Source: a virus. From it: a stretch of DNA of 64,000 nucleotides. Below, one piece after another: positions 50,897 through 59,157 of this stretch (positions within the stretch are counted from its first letter, which is position 1; the number at the start of each line of letters is the position of its first letter). Below the pieces are notes generated by a model, which worked only from the letters and a program-made list of their open reading frames with translations, made no database searches and had not been told where the DNA came from. The translations under genes were made by a program, and so were the position numbers. The stretch lies in IMG/VR virus record IMGVR_UViG_3300035458_000037, positions 1-64,000 of that record; one strand, given 5' to 3'.

Positions 50897-51864
50897 CATA
50901 CAAGCTTCCTGCTCCGTCCGTTACCAAATTACTGGTTCAGCCTAGTCAAAATTTGGCAGACAGTCAGCTTCTTCCGTGTTTGGTTGGGCCTCTCAATCAG
51001 GTTGTAAAGTCAGCCCCGATCGCTCTTATTTATCCGGTATCCAATGCTACAATAGCTTATCCTGGTATGAAACCTGGCGCTATTATTAGCACAAGTAGTA
51101 TTGGAGTGGTTGTTAATAATGCTATAGTTCAGATTAATGCATCACCGATAAGTGCAGGTGGAAATTTTGTTGCTGGCACTAATACAATTCATATTGCCAG
51201 TGCATTTACGAATGCATTAGCAGGTGATATCATTACATTGAGCGCAGCAGGTGGTGTGTATACTATTGCAACGGTTGTTGATAATGATCATGCTACTACC
51301 GTTGAAACGATTCATCATACAACTTCTGCTGAAACGTTTAATATTACACGAGCAATTGCATCAGCTACCGCGAAACTGAATGGAGTGGTTTACAACACTA
51401 CGTTTATGACCGTCGTATCTATGACTTACGGCACTAATGACTACGTATTTGTAGATGGTGATGCGGTAATCAGTTATGTGGCAGCTCGTAAAGATCTTCT
51501 TGGATTTTATACAGTGGACAATCCGGATACTTTGGCTGCGGATATGGATGTGGACATTTTGAATCCGTTGGGATTTGATTTGGGCATTGCAATGGCTGGA
51601 GCTGGCGCAGCAACACGATTGGCATATATCACTAGGGATGGCAGTCAAAATTCTTATATCGCAGCTCTTGCAGATTTGGCTACTCGGCGCGGTCCCTACA
51701 TGATTTCCAGTGTCAATTTTGCAGACTCCACCATCCAGGGGTTCTTTGCTACGCATGCCGAGACAGTTTCGATGCCAAGTGTTAGCATGTTCAGAGCTGC
51801 TTTGTTGACCACAGACATTGTGAAACAGCTCACGCTGACCAGCGCCACTTACACCAAGTCTTAA
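50893..51864 (+). CDS. Tail sheath, N-terminal part as separate gene, 323 aa
   Basis: The segment AVISYVAARKDLLGFYTVDN and the following NPLGFDLGIAMAGAG, YIAALADLA and FFATHAETVSMPSV are in the order of the N-terminal and middle part of large-phage tail sheaths. A normal sheath would continue for another 300-odd residues. Here it ends at TSATYTKS and the rest is in the next gene. Translation is coupled to the preceding gene by an ATGA overlap. A CCAGGGG word lies at 51735-51741. Confidence 0.8.
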   Translation: MTYKLPAPSVTKLLVQPSQNLADSQLLPCLVGPLNQVVKSAPIALIYPVSNATIAYPGMKPGAIISTSSIGVVVNNAIVQINASPISAGGNFVAGTNTIHIASAFTNALAGDIITLSAAGGVYTIATVVDNDHATTVETIHHTTSAETFNITRAIASATAKLNGVVYNTTFMTVVSMTYGTNDYVFVDGDAVISYVAARKDLLGFYTVDNPDTLAADMDVDILNPLGFDLGIAMAGAGAATRLAYITRDGSQNSYIAALADLATRRGPYMISSVNFADSTIQGFFATHAETVSMPSVSMFRAALLTTDIVKQLTLTSATYTKS

Positions 51865-51878
51865 GATCTGGAGATCGC

Positions 51879-52850
51879 ATGTCTATTACAATTACCGTAG
51901 CTGGAAAAACACTCCTAACTTCAGGAGTGAGTATTGGGCATGAGATGGTAGTGACAGATGTTACTAATCCTACGTCTACGCCAGCCGGTGTATTACTGGC
52001 TGATGGAAGTCATAATCCGATCTTATATGAACAACTTCTTGTTACAGAAGTTGTAAGCGAAACAAGCTTAAAGTTTGATGCATATTCAAATGGCACTGCA
52101 TTGGGTCTTACTGATGCAAATTTGAATCTGGCATCTACCGAACATTTCACATTCAGTATTGTTCAGCATCTTAGCACTGATCAGCAAGTAGATCATCTCG
52201 TGGCCATCGCAAGCTCTTATGATTCTGAAAGAGTTTTGATGATCTGGCCTCCTGAGGCTGAATGGGATCAGAATGGAACAGTAGTCAATGGCTCGACTAT
52301 GGCGGCGATCTGTTCTGCCGCAATGTCTGTTTATCCAGCACAGCAAGGTTTCACCAATCTGTCGTTCTCCGGCCCTTACAATCTGCATTACTCCAATACA
52401 TACTTTACGCCTGCGCAACTTAATAGATTGAGTGCCGCAGGATTCTTTGTTTTGGTTCAAGATACTCCTGGTGCAGAAGTCTATTGCAGACATCAGAAAA
52501 CAACTTCTCAGTCTGCTGAGATTGCTAGACAGGAGTTCAGTATCACCAAGGGATCTGATAAGGTAGGTCTTGACTTATACAATACGGTTAAGCCATATAT
52601 TGGTAAATACAACATCACTCAGGATCTACTGACAGCTGTGAATGAAGTAATTGGTAATTACTTATTCAAAGCAAAAAGCACTAAAGCTCCATTCTGTGGT
52701 AGCCTAATTATTGATTATAGCAATCTATCGCTTCGTGCAAATCTCGATGGTGAGAATACAGATTTACCAAAAGATACAATCGAAATATCAGTAACGATTG
52801 AAATGGGTTACCCAGCTAATTACATCGACATTCTGTTATACGTGCAATAG
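51879..52850 (+). CDS. Tail sheath, C-terminal part as separate gene, 323 aa
   Basis: It contains the C-terminal sheath signature: QGFTNLSFSGPY, YFTPAQLNRLSAAGFFVL, YCRHQKTT, REFS-like REF/QEFSITKGSD, GKYNIT and a final YPANYIDILLYV. It has its own ribosome site (TGGAG) 14 bases after the stop of the first part, in another frame. The split is therefore two genes rather than one frameshifted gene. The halves must assemble together to form a contractile sheath. Confidence 0.82.
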   Translation: MSITITVAGKTLLTSGVSIGHEMVVTDVTNPTSTPAGVLLADGSHNPILYEQLLVTEVVSETSLKFDAYSNGTALGLTDANLNLASTEHFTFSIVQHLSTDQQVDHLVAIASSYDSERVLMIWPPEAEWDQNGTVVNGSTMAAICSAAMSVYPAQQGFTNLSFSGPYNLHYSNTYFTPAQLNRLSAAGFFVLVQDTPGAEVYCRHQKTTSQSAEIARQEFSITKGSDKVGLDLYNTVKPYIGKYNITQDLLTAVNEVIGNYLFKAKSTKAPFCGSLIIDYSNLSLRANLDGENTDLPKDTIEISVTIEMGYPANYIDILLYVQ

Positions 52851-52858
52851 GAGATATC

Positions 52859-53587
52859 ATGGCCGCAAATGGCGTTTCAATAAAAGACCTATTGGGCGTT
52901 GATAGTGGGGCGAATGACTGGCAGTGGAGAGAGAACTTCGTCCAGTTGGACGAGAACATGGCCACCCCTGGATTATTCATTGCCGCAGAGTCCACTTTGG
53001 TTGCTTTTGGTCCTGCAACAGCCACCTCAGCTTTCGACGTGGTGAAGGTGGGTTTATGCCCCAATATCGCAATCTCTCAGCAGATTCCGCAGCAACGACT
53101 TCCCGAGATCGGATCGATCCGGGTACATATCCTGAACGGGGTTCCTATTGGCGGTGGATCGATGTCGCGCTTGGTCTACAACGGCCCTAGCCTTATGCGC
53201 TACGCTTACGGCAACCTGTACGATGACAATGGCGCTCCAACTCCCTTGGCACTCGCAGGAATGGCTACTGGAGTAGGCCCCGCTCAGGACTTTACAACAA
53301 ATGCCTGGAAAAATCTGGTGAAGTCACCGGATAAAGTGATGCAAGGGCATGTGTTCACGGATCTATGGATTTCCTGCTGGGACTCCAGATTGAAAGCGCC
53401 ATTTGGCCTGTGCATGTATTTCCAGGATATTGCTGGTAATGCAGTAGGTGGTGTTTATGCTGAAGGCACCAAGATCAATTCTCATAACTTGACGCAATCT
53501 GCCGGTCAGTTGATTATGATGGAAGGTATCTCATTTGCGTTTGATAGGCTTGTTCCTATCCGTGGCGTTGGAAGGAGTCAATTATGA
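52859..53587 (+). CDS. Tail tube protein, 242 aa
   Basis: The tube polymerises inside the sheath. PNIAISQQIPQQRLPEIGS (about 68-86) and the C-terminal blocks APFGLCMYFQD and SAGQLIMMEG match tail tubes that follow sheath genes in large phages. Position right after the sheath supports it. The 5' two thirds are GC-rich, with CCCCTGGATT at 52965-52974. Confidence 0.82.
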   Translation: MAANGVSIKDLLGVDSGANDWQWRENFVQLDENMATPGLFIAAESTLVAFGPATATSAFDVVKVGLCPNIAISQQIPQQRLPEIGSIRVHILNGVPIGGGSMSRLVYNGPSLMRYAYGNLYDDNGAPTPLALAGMATGVGPAQDFTTNAWKNLVKSPDKVMQGHVFTDLWISCWDSRLKAPFGLCMYFQDIAGNAVGGVYAEGTKINSHNLTQSAGQLIMMEGISFAFDRLVPIRGVGRSQL

Positions 53588-53931
53588 GTATTGTTAAGAT
53601 TGCAGCAGCTAAGTGGCGAAAGTTAGCAAAAAGTCTTGTTAGTAAAAGTGGATATCTTAATGAAGGAGAAAAGAATTTTGCAAACAAAATGACTTCTCAT
53701 ATGCATAGTGATATAGGTAAAATACAAAATAGATTGGGAGTAGCTAAACATGATTTGTCTATAAACAATCCACATCACAATCATTTTTTTAACGCTAAGG
53801 ATTATAAGCATCCTTCTAATTTTAAAAAATATAATGATGATCAAAGCCTAACATTAAAAGAAGCTTTGAAACAAAAAGCTGAAGAAGCTCCAAGGTCAAC
53901 ATGGTTACCTGCTCCAAAGTTTAATTTGTAA
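53584..53931 (+). CDS. Small basic protein, 115 aa, MSIVKIA N-terminus
   Basis: It begins MSIVKIA, similar to the MSLIKLA set at 27-28 kb. Basic, helical, with many His and Asn. AAGGAG lies upstream. It overlaps the tube stop and ends at a terminator. Possibly virion associated. Confidence 0.6.
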   Translation: MSIVKIAAAKWRKLAKSLVSKSGYLNEGEKNFANKMTSHMHSDIGKIQNRLGVAKHDLSINNPHHNHFFNAKDYKHPSNFKKYNDDQSLTLKEALKQKAEEAPRSTWLPAPKFNL

Positions 53932-53954
53932 TAATCAAAGTTGTAACTCAATCA

Positions 53955-53978
53955 AAACCTCCTTTTGGAGGTTTTTTT
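53955..53978 (+). terminator. Intrinsic terminator after the tail genes
   Basis: AAACCTCC (53955-53962), loop TTTT, GGAGGTTT (53967-53974) and a T-run. It ends the structural block. Confidence 0.85.
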
Positions 53979-54000
53979 ATTGCAATAATTTATAAATATA

Positions 54001-54067
54001 TGTTATAATATATTTGGTAATAATTAAATTATCTAAACTCATAGGAGGAAGTATGAATACTTTTTAA
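54001..54067 (+). promoter_or_regulatory. Extended -10 promoter with AT-rich leader and mini-ORF
   Basis: TGTTATAAT at 54001-54009, a weak AT-rich dyad (about 54020-54032), then AGGAGG (54043-54048) and a four-codon frame MNTF (54053-54067). Another AGGAGG lies at 54107-54112 before the first gene. Confidence 0.6.
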
Positions 54068-54129
54068 TAACTATTCTAGGTCTTAACACTCTACTTATGA
54101 AATGAAAGGAGGATGAGATACGCAAAGTA

Positions 54130-54339
54130 ATGATTAAATCACTAGGTTCCTTAATGTGGGATCTTGCAATAATATTAAGTGAAACTGAAATATATATTTA
54201 TAAAGTATCACAAGTAGATATAAAGCTAGCGATGGCAACGAAACGAGAAAATGAAGATTGGGTAGAATGCTGGTTAAGATATTTAGAGGCTCCAGATGAA
54301 CGAAGAGTGGATAGACAACGAGTATGCTTACACCGGTAA
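54130..54339 (+). CDS. Small hypothetical protein, 69 aa
   Basis: ATG 54130 is joined by TAATG to a five-codon frame beginning right after AAAGGAGG, so translation may be coupled to it. It is helical. The last 44 bases overlap the next gene. Function unknown. Confidence 0.5.
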   Translation: MIKSLGSLMWDLAIILSETEIYIYKVSQVDIKLAMATKRENEDWVECWLRYLEAPDERRVDRQRVCLHR

Positions 54340-54502
54340 ACGTAATGATGGTGCAAGAGTAGGGGGATTCTGGCTTAATGGAAAGTTAGAATGGTGGGCC
54401 TATCCTTCAAATTATTCAATGAAATTGAATAATGCGCTAGGCCCCTTTTCAACAATGAACGCAGCGAAGGATGCGTTAGATGGATGCGTGAGGATAAAAT
54501 GA
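54296..54502 (+). CDS. Small hypothetical protein, 68 aa
   Basis: Aromatic, compact (GGFWLNGKLEWWAYP), with GAGG upstream of ATG 54296. Family not recognised. Confidence 0.65.
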   Translation: MNEEWIDNEYAYTGKRNDGARVGGFWLNGKLEWWAYPSNYSMKLNNALGPFSTMNAAKDALDGCVRIK

Positions 54503-54813
54503 CGGATGCATTAAAGCGTTTATTGAAATTAGATTTATCTAATTTTCAAGAAGGTGATAGAATAGTATTTTGTCCAGATTGTGAATTTCAAGATAAAGTT
54601 AATAGACGTTCACTAGCTAATTGTAAATGTCATTGTCATCTGGAAACAATTAGAGTCACAGATATACTTATTGGTTATATAAAATCAACTAAAGTTAAAG
54701 ATATTTATGAACAGGCTCTTAGAAATATAGTATTGAATGATAATAGAGATTTCCAAAAAGCAGTAGCTGAAGATGCATTAATACTTGGAAGCGAGGTGAC
54801 TTATGATGTTTGA
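54499..54813 (+). CDS. Zinc-binding protein, 104 aa, first of a third paralogous pair
   Basis: CPDC and CKCHCH (about residues 25-48) bind metal; the following helix EQALRNIVLN and AEDALIL match the next gene (EQALKDILYT, AQDTLKI). GAGG lies 5 nt before ATG 54499. Function unknown. Confidence 0.7.
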   Translation: MTDALKRLLKLDLSNFQEGDRIVFCPDCEFQDKVNRRSLANCKCHCHLETIRVTDILIGYIKSTKVKDIYEQALRNIVLNDNRDFQKAVAEDALILGSEVTYDV

Positions 54814-55135
54814 TTTAAATCTTATTGGTTACGCAGACAATGATATAGTAATTGTTTGTTCAAATTGTAAAATGTTGCCAAAAGATTCTGGCATAACTCC
54901 AAAATGTCAATGTGTAACTAAAGCACAATTTGACAAAACTAGAGACTTATTTTATATGTATGAACAAGCATTGAAAGACATTCTTTATACCATGCAATAT
55001 TTAAAAAGAGAAGTAGAATCAAGTGGCGATAAATTCAATGGTAGTGAAGCTGTTATATTAAATAATAATCTAAATTTTATAAAAGGAATAGCTCAAGATA
55101 CGTTAAAAATTGTAGAATCATACAATGTTGTATAG
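54803..55135 (+). CDS. Zinc-binding protein, 110 aa, second of a paralogous pair
   Basis: A tandem paralogue of the gene at 54499 with CSNC and CQC in place of its clusters and the shared YEQAL helix. GAGG lies upstream of ATG 54803. Function unknown. Confidence 0.7.
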   Translation: MMFDLNLIGYADNDIVIVCSNCKMLPKDSGITPKCQCVTKAQFDKTRDLFYMYEQALKDILYTMQYLKREVESSGDKFNGSEAVILNNNLNFIKGIAQDTLKIVESYNVV

Positions 55136-55307
55136 AGTCGCCCTTCTACAAGATTTTGATAGAACTGCACACTTTTTAGATTTAGAAGGTCCAGAAAAAA
55201 TTACGTTTAATGATATCGCTAAATGGGAAAGGCATGTTAATGATCGATGCAGGCACATATCTTTTACGATAATGTCATGGAGTCCGATACATCAGGAGAA
55301 AATATGA
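55125..55307 (+). CDS. Small hypothetical protein, 60 aa
   Basis: It overlaps both neighbours (11 bases before, ATGA after), supporting a translated gene. Composition alpha/beta. Family not recognised. Confidence 0.6.
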   Translation: MLYRVALLQDFDRTAHFLDLEGPEKITFNDIAKWERHVNDRCRHISFTIMSWSPIHQEKI

Positions 55308-55492
55308 TACATGATATCAAGAAATATTCTACATTCAATAATGGAGAAGAAGATCTTGTAGCTGTTCCAGAAAAAGTATATCTTGATTTAAGAAAGAGTG
55401 AAGATATTCTACAAGCATTACAAGCATACGGAGTTGATAATTGGGATGGATACTCCCAAGCGATGTCAGAAATAGAAGATGAGGAGGAGTAA
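55304..55492 (+). CDS. Small acidic protein, 62 aa
   Basis: AGGAG lies upstream of ATG 55304. The C-terminus is acidic (SEIEDEEE). Two short helices resemble small phage proteins of unknown function. Confidence 0.65.
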   Translation: MIHDIKKYSTFNNGEEDLVAVPEKVYLDLRKSEDILQALQAYGVDNWDGYSQAMSEIEDEEE

Positions 55493-55984
55493 TTGATAGT
55501 AGAAATAGCGCCAGACCTTAACATCACGATTGATGATGTAGATAAACGTATTGTAGAAAAACGTAAATGGTATTTACATTCAAATAAGAGAAGTATCATA
55601 GCCTGCTTTTGGGATGGTGATAGAAAAAGAACATTTACGTTAGGAAGATATATTTTATCTGAGTATGGACATATCTTTGATGAAAATGAACTGGTATGCT
55701 ATAAGGATCATGATTTTTTGAATAATAAAAAAAGTAATCTTGTTGTTAGAACTAAGTCCGAGAATAATAAGAACAGGAGACCCAAGATGATTAAAGGTAG
55801 TCTAACTAGAAGATCATTGCCTTATGGTGTATATCGTAATAAAAAAGGTAAAAAGTATAGTTCTGCTATTAGAATAAAAGGAAAATTGATTTGGTTAGGA
55901 TCTTTTGCATCTAAAAATAACGCAGAAAGAGCAACCAGTGAGGCAGTAGAACGATTTGGATACCAAAGGAAATCAAATGGATGA
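55493..55984 (+). CDS. HNH-type endonuclease-like protein with AP2-like domain, 163 aa
   Basis: The N-terminal half has the strand order and KDHDFLNNKKSNL segment of HNH homing endonucleases (KDHD where xHIDG is usual, then the NN...NL signature). The C-terminal half (about 110-150) with YGVYRNKKGKKYSSAIR and KLIWLGSF looks like the AP2 DNA-binding domain commonly fused to them. TTG 55493 follows GGAGG. It probably spreads itself and adjacent DNA; the transporter pair lies just downstream. Confidence 0.7.
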   Translation: MIVEIAPDLNITIDDVDKRIVEKRKWYLHSNKRSIIACFWDGDRKRTFTLGRYILSEYGHIFDENELVCYKDHDFLNNKKSNLVVRTKSENNKNRRPKMIKGSLTRRSLPYGVYRNKKGKKYSSAIRIKGKLIWLGSFASKNNAERATSEAVERFGYQRKSNG

Positions 55985-56231
55985 TTTGTTATGTAAATGC
56001 ACTCAGCAAAGAGGACTCGAAAGATTTGCTACATCCAATAAATTTGATCTAAATGGAGGTAGGTATACATCATTCCAGGTTTTCAAGTGTTTATCATGCA
56101 ATAAGGCTACATTCTTCCCTACTGAAAATGGAGAACTTGCGTTGAAGGAAGGGACAGAACGTTGTTTGCGTGAACTAAAAGAATGCATAGAAATGAATGC
56201 CTATAAGGAATCGTCCTATATAGGTGTCTGA
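55977..56231 (+). CDS. Zinc-binding small protein, 84 aa
   Basis: CKCTQQ near the N-terminus and CLSCNKA in the middle suggest a zinc site; a helical C-terminus follows. AAAGG lies upstream of ATG 55977. Function unknown. Confidence 0.65.
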   Translation: MDDLLCKCTQQRGLERFATSNKFDLNGGRYTSFQVFKCLSCNKATFFPTENGELALKEGTERCLRELKECIEMNAYKESSYIGV

Positions 56232-56258
56232 TCAAAACGAATTCACTATGGAGGAATT

Positions 56259-57539
56259 GTGAATCAAACTCAAAGACATCCATTAACGTGGGTGCCATCT
56301 CTATTCACTATTGAGGGAATGGGAGGCATCATACTTGGACTTGTAATTCCAACTATTTATAAGAGTTTGGGATTATCAAATACAAAGATAAGCTTTTGGC
56401 TTTCCTTAGCGGGAATGCTAATGCTTTGTCGGCCTTTGATTGTGCCATTCATCGAAATGACATGTTCAAAGAAGAATGTGGTTATCTTTTCGCAAGTATT
56501 TATGTCTTTGAGTTTTATTGCAGTTGGTTTTTCGCTAAAGACATCTAGTTTCTTTTTGGTATCATTATGCGTTGTGGCAGTTCTCACTTTACTTGTTCAA
56601 ATTCATGACCCCTGCGCAGACGGAACCTTCATTGAGGTTCTGGATGTAGCAGCACAAACCAAGTATGTGGGGTGGATGTCAGCCGGTTATCAGATTGGCA
56701 AAGTCATTTGTCAAGGCGGCATTGTTCTGGGTGCTGGTTATCTTATCGAGAATATGAAAATGGAAACCTCATCCGCTTGGATGGCTGCCATGATCATATC
56801 AGGTTTTATACTGCTAATCGTTGCTGCGTATCATGGAGTGGTAATACCTCCCACTCCTAGAAATGAAAATGCTAGGGTTGAGACTACAAAAGAATATTTC
56901 TCTAAGTTTTATGAAATCACAAAAGAATACTTCATGAAACCTGGTATTTGGTGGTGTATTCTTTTCTTTTTCTTCTATCGATTGGCTGAAGAACAAGCGA
57001 TGAATATCTTTGGGTTGTTCTTAATTGATTCACCTGCAAAAGGTGGATTGGGAATGACTATCAAAGAACTGGGTATGACTTATGGATTCTTCCCGCCAAT
57101 AGCTCTTTTCATTGGAGCTTTAGTAGCTGGTCCTGTAATGGAGAAGATGGGAGGGTTTAGAAAAGCAATTCCTCTTTTTGCGGTAATTTATAATATACCA
57201 CTTCTTCTTTATGGAATTGTTGCTTATACACTTCCAAATAATCCATACCTAATTACATTTATTTGTTGCTGCGAATATTTTGGATATGGATTTGGATGGA
57301 ATGGACTATTAGTGTGCAACCAACAGTATGCCGCTCCGGGAAGATTCAAAACTGCGCATCTGGCAATTGGGACTGCCATTGTCCATGGCGTCTCCAAATT
57401 GCCAGTTGGGTTATCTGGCTATATGTCTGACCTACTTGGATACAAACACTTCTTTGTTCATTACACATTAGCAATGATGATTCCTTCGATTATCATTGCC
57501 TTTGTAGTTTCAAAGAAATTGCGAGAAATAGAACGATAA
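56259..57539 (+). CDS. AmpG-like MFS transporter, 426 aa
   Basis: A polytopic membrane protein with about 12 transmembrane helices. HPLTWVPSLFTIEGMGGII at the N-terminus, LSNTKISFWLSL and the DPCADG-like and GVVIPP segments fit the AmpG/peptidoglycan-fragment branch of the major facilitator superfamily. AmpG proteins import anhydro-muropeptides from the periplasm in Gram-negative cells. The substrate of this member is inferred only. GTG 56259 follows GGAGG. It lies 13 bases before the POT gene. Confidence 0.75.
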   Translation: MNQTQRHPLTWVPSLFTIEGMGGIILGLVIPTIYKSLGLSNTKISFWLSLAGMLMLCRPLIVPFIEMTCSKKNVVIFSQVFMSLSFIAVGFSLKTSSFFLVSLCVVAVLTLLVQIHDPCADGTFIEVLDVAAQTKYVGWMSAGYQIGKVICQGGIVLGAGYLIENMKMETSSAWMAAMIISGFILLIVAAYHGVVIPPTPRNENARVETTKEYFSKFYEITKEYFMKPGIWWCILFFFFYRLAEEQAMNIFGLFLIDSPAKGGLGMTIKELGMTYGFFPPIALFIGALVAGPVMEKMGGFRKAIPLFAVIYNIPLLLYGIVAYTLPNNPYLITFICCCEYFGYGFGWNGLLVCNQQYAAPGRFKTAHLAIGTAIVHGVSKLPVGLSGYMSDLLGYKHFFVHYTLAMMIPSIIIAFVVSKKLREIER

Positions 57540-57552
57540 CCAAGGAGAGTTT

Positions 57553-59121
57553 ATGAATCCAGTCTTTTATCTTCCGCTGATAACAATGTCCATTCTTGGT
57601 GTTTGGACTGCTTTGATCATTAAGATCAAACGTAAGCAACATCCTGATGCATTGTTTAAGTTATTTATGGTTGAAATTTGGGAGCGATTTTCGTATTATG
57701 GCATGAGAGCAATGTTGATTCTATTCCTTTCTGCTGCTGCTACAGGTGGACTCCGTGGCGGCCTGGGAATGAATAGATCAGAAGCAATTGGTATTTACGC
57801 AGCATTTGTATCTTTGGTTTATATTACACCTCTTTTAGGTGGGAAACTGTCAGATAAAATTCTAGGTATAAAGACAGCAGTTATACTTGGATCATCTATG
57901 ATGGCTATGGGTCAATTCTGTCTGGCTTTTAGTGGCGGGAATAGAATCTTGGTCTATCTTGGGTTAGCAATATTGACGGTTGGTAATGGATTTTTTAAAC
58001 CAAACATATCTGCGCTTATAGGTAAATTATATAAGCCGGGAGACGCTAGACGTGATGGAGCGTTTACTATCTTTTACATGGGTATTAATATAGGAGCGTG
58101 GGTAGCACCATTACTTTGTGGTGCTCTTCGTGATTCTATTGGATGGAGTCCGGCTTTTGCTACCGCTGGTCTTGGCATGATTCTAGGTTTGATAATCTTC
58201 ATTTGGACGATGCGAACAGAAAAAGAAATTGCGAACTTCGCAGCGGCACCTACACCAGTTACTATTATAAAAGAAACGAATACCGTTACTCGCACCAAAG
58301 CATTTATCATTATTATATGCGCAATTCCAATTACTTGTTTGTTAATTATTAAAAACGGCTTGATGGATTGGTTATTAGGTGGAACTATTATTAGTATGAT
58401 CTCTTATATGCTTTATCTTTCTATAAAAATGGAAAAAATAGCACGCGAAAGAGTTGTTGCTTTAATTTCTCTTTTTGGTTTTTGCGTTGTATTTTGGTCT
58501 CTTTTTGAATTAGCTGGATCAGCTATTAACATTTTTACAGAGAATAATGTAGAGAAATCTTTATTCGGAGTTAAACTAACTACGGAAAGCTTTCAAAGTT
58601 TCAATGCGGCATTTGTGGTTGCCCTTGCTCCATTGATGGATAAACTGTGGTCATGGATGGCCAAAATAGGAAAGATGGCTCAAGCTCCAATCCAGTTTGG
58701 GTCAGCTTTAATATTAGTTGGTCTTGGATTTGTTTTACTCAAATTTGGAGTTCCATTTGCATCCAAATTGGGTATGATGCCAGCAATGTTTTTGGCTGGC
58801 ATGTATCTTCTTCATACTGTTGGTGAGTTATCGATTTCACCAATTGGTTTATCACTGGTCACGAAACTTGCGCCGGCATCTATGGTTTCGTTCTTTATGG
58901 GATTCTGGTTTCTTGCTACAGCTTGTGCTGGTCAGGTTGGCAAATGGATCTCACGCGCTGCGATTCCTGATGTCGTTGGAGCAACACCACTTCAAACGTT
59001 ACATACATCAGTGCATACGTTTGTTATATGTGGAGTAATATCTATTGGATGTGGTTTGATTTTGTATACAATGAATCCAATTATTAAGCGTTGGATGCAT
59101 CAAGATCAAATCCAGAATTAA
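57553..59121 (+). CDS. POT/PTR family peptide transporter, 522 aa
   Basis: Proton-coupled importers of di- and tripeptides. The family's ExxER motif is intact (Glu41, Glu44, Arg45 in EIWERFSYYG), as are GGKLSDK and the FYMGINIG segment, followed by a normal set of about 14 helices and a late FWFLATACAGQVGKW signature. So it looks functional rather than decayed. AAGGAG lies upstream of ATG 57553. It forms a two-gene unit with the AmpG-like gene, ending at the terminator at 59128. Such a transporter is unusual on a phage. Confidence 0.88.
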   Translation: MNPVFYLPLITMSILGVWTALIIKIKRKQHPDALFKLFMVEIWERFSYYGMRAMLILFLSAAATGGLRGGLGMNRSEAIGIYAAFVSLVYITPLLGGKLSDKILGIKTAVILGSSMMAMGQFCLAFSGGNRILVYLGLAILTVGNGFFKPNISALIGKLYKPGDARRDGAFTIFYMGINIGAWVAPLLCGALRDSIGWSPAFATAGLGMILGLIIFIWTMRTEKEIANFAAAPTPVTIIKETNTVTRTKAFIIIICAIPITCLLIIKNGLMDWLLGGTIISMISYMLYLSIKMEKIARERVVALISLFGFCVVFWSLFELAGSAINIFTENNVEKSLFGVKLTTESFQSFNAAFVVALAPLMDKLWSWMAKIGKMAQAPIQFGSALILVGLGFVLLKFGVPFASKLGMMPAMFLAGMYLLHTVGELSISPIGLSLVTKLAPASMVSFFMGFWFLATACAGQVGKWISRAAIPDVVGATPLQTLHTSVHTFVICGVISIGCGLILYTMNPIIKRWMHQDQIQN

Positions 59122-59127
59122 ATTAAT

Positions 59128-59152
59128 AGCCCCAGCAATGGGGCTTTCTTTT
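59128..59152. terminator. Bidirectional terminator between transporter and head genes
   Basis: AGCCCC (59128-59133) and GGGGCT (59140-59145) with T-rich flank on the plus strand. It also serves the minus-strand head module that ends at 59158. Confidence 0.75.
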
Positions 59153-59157
59153 AGATA

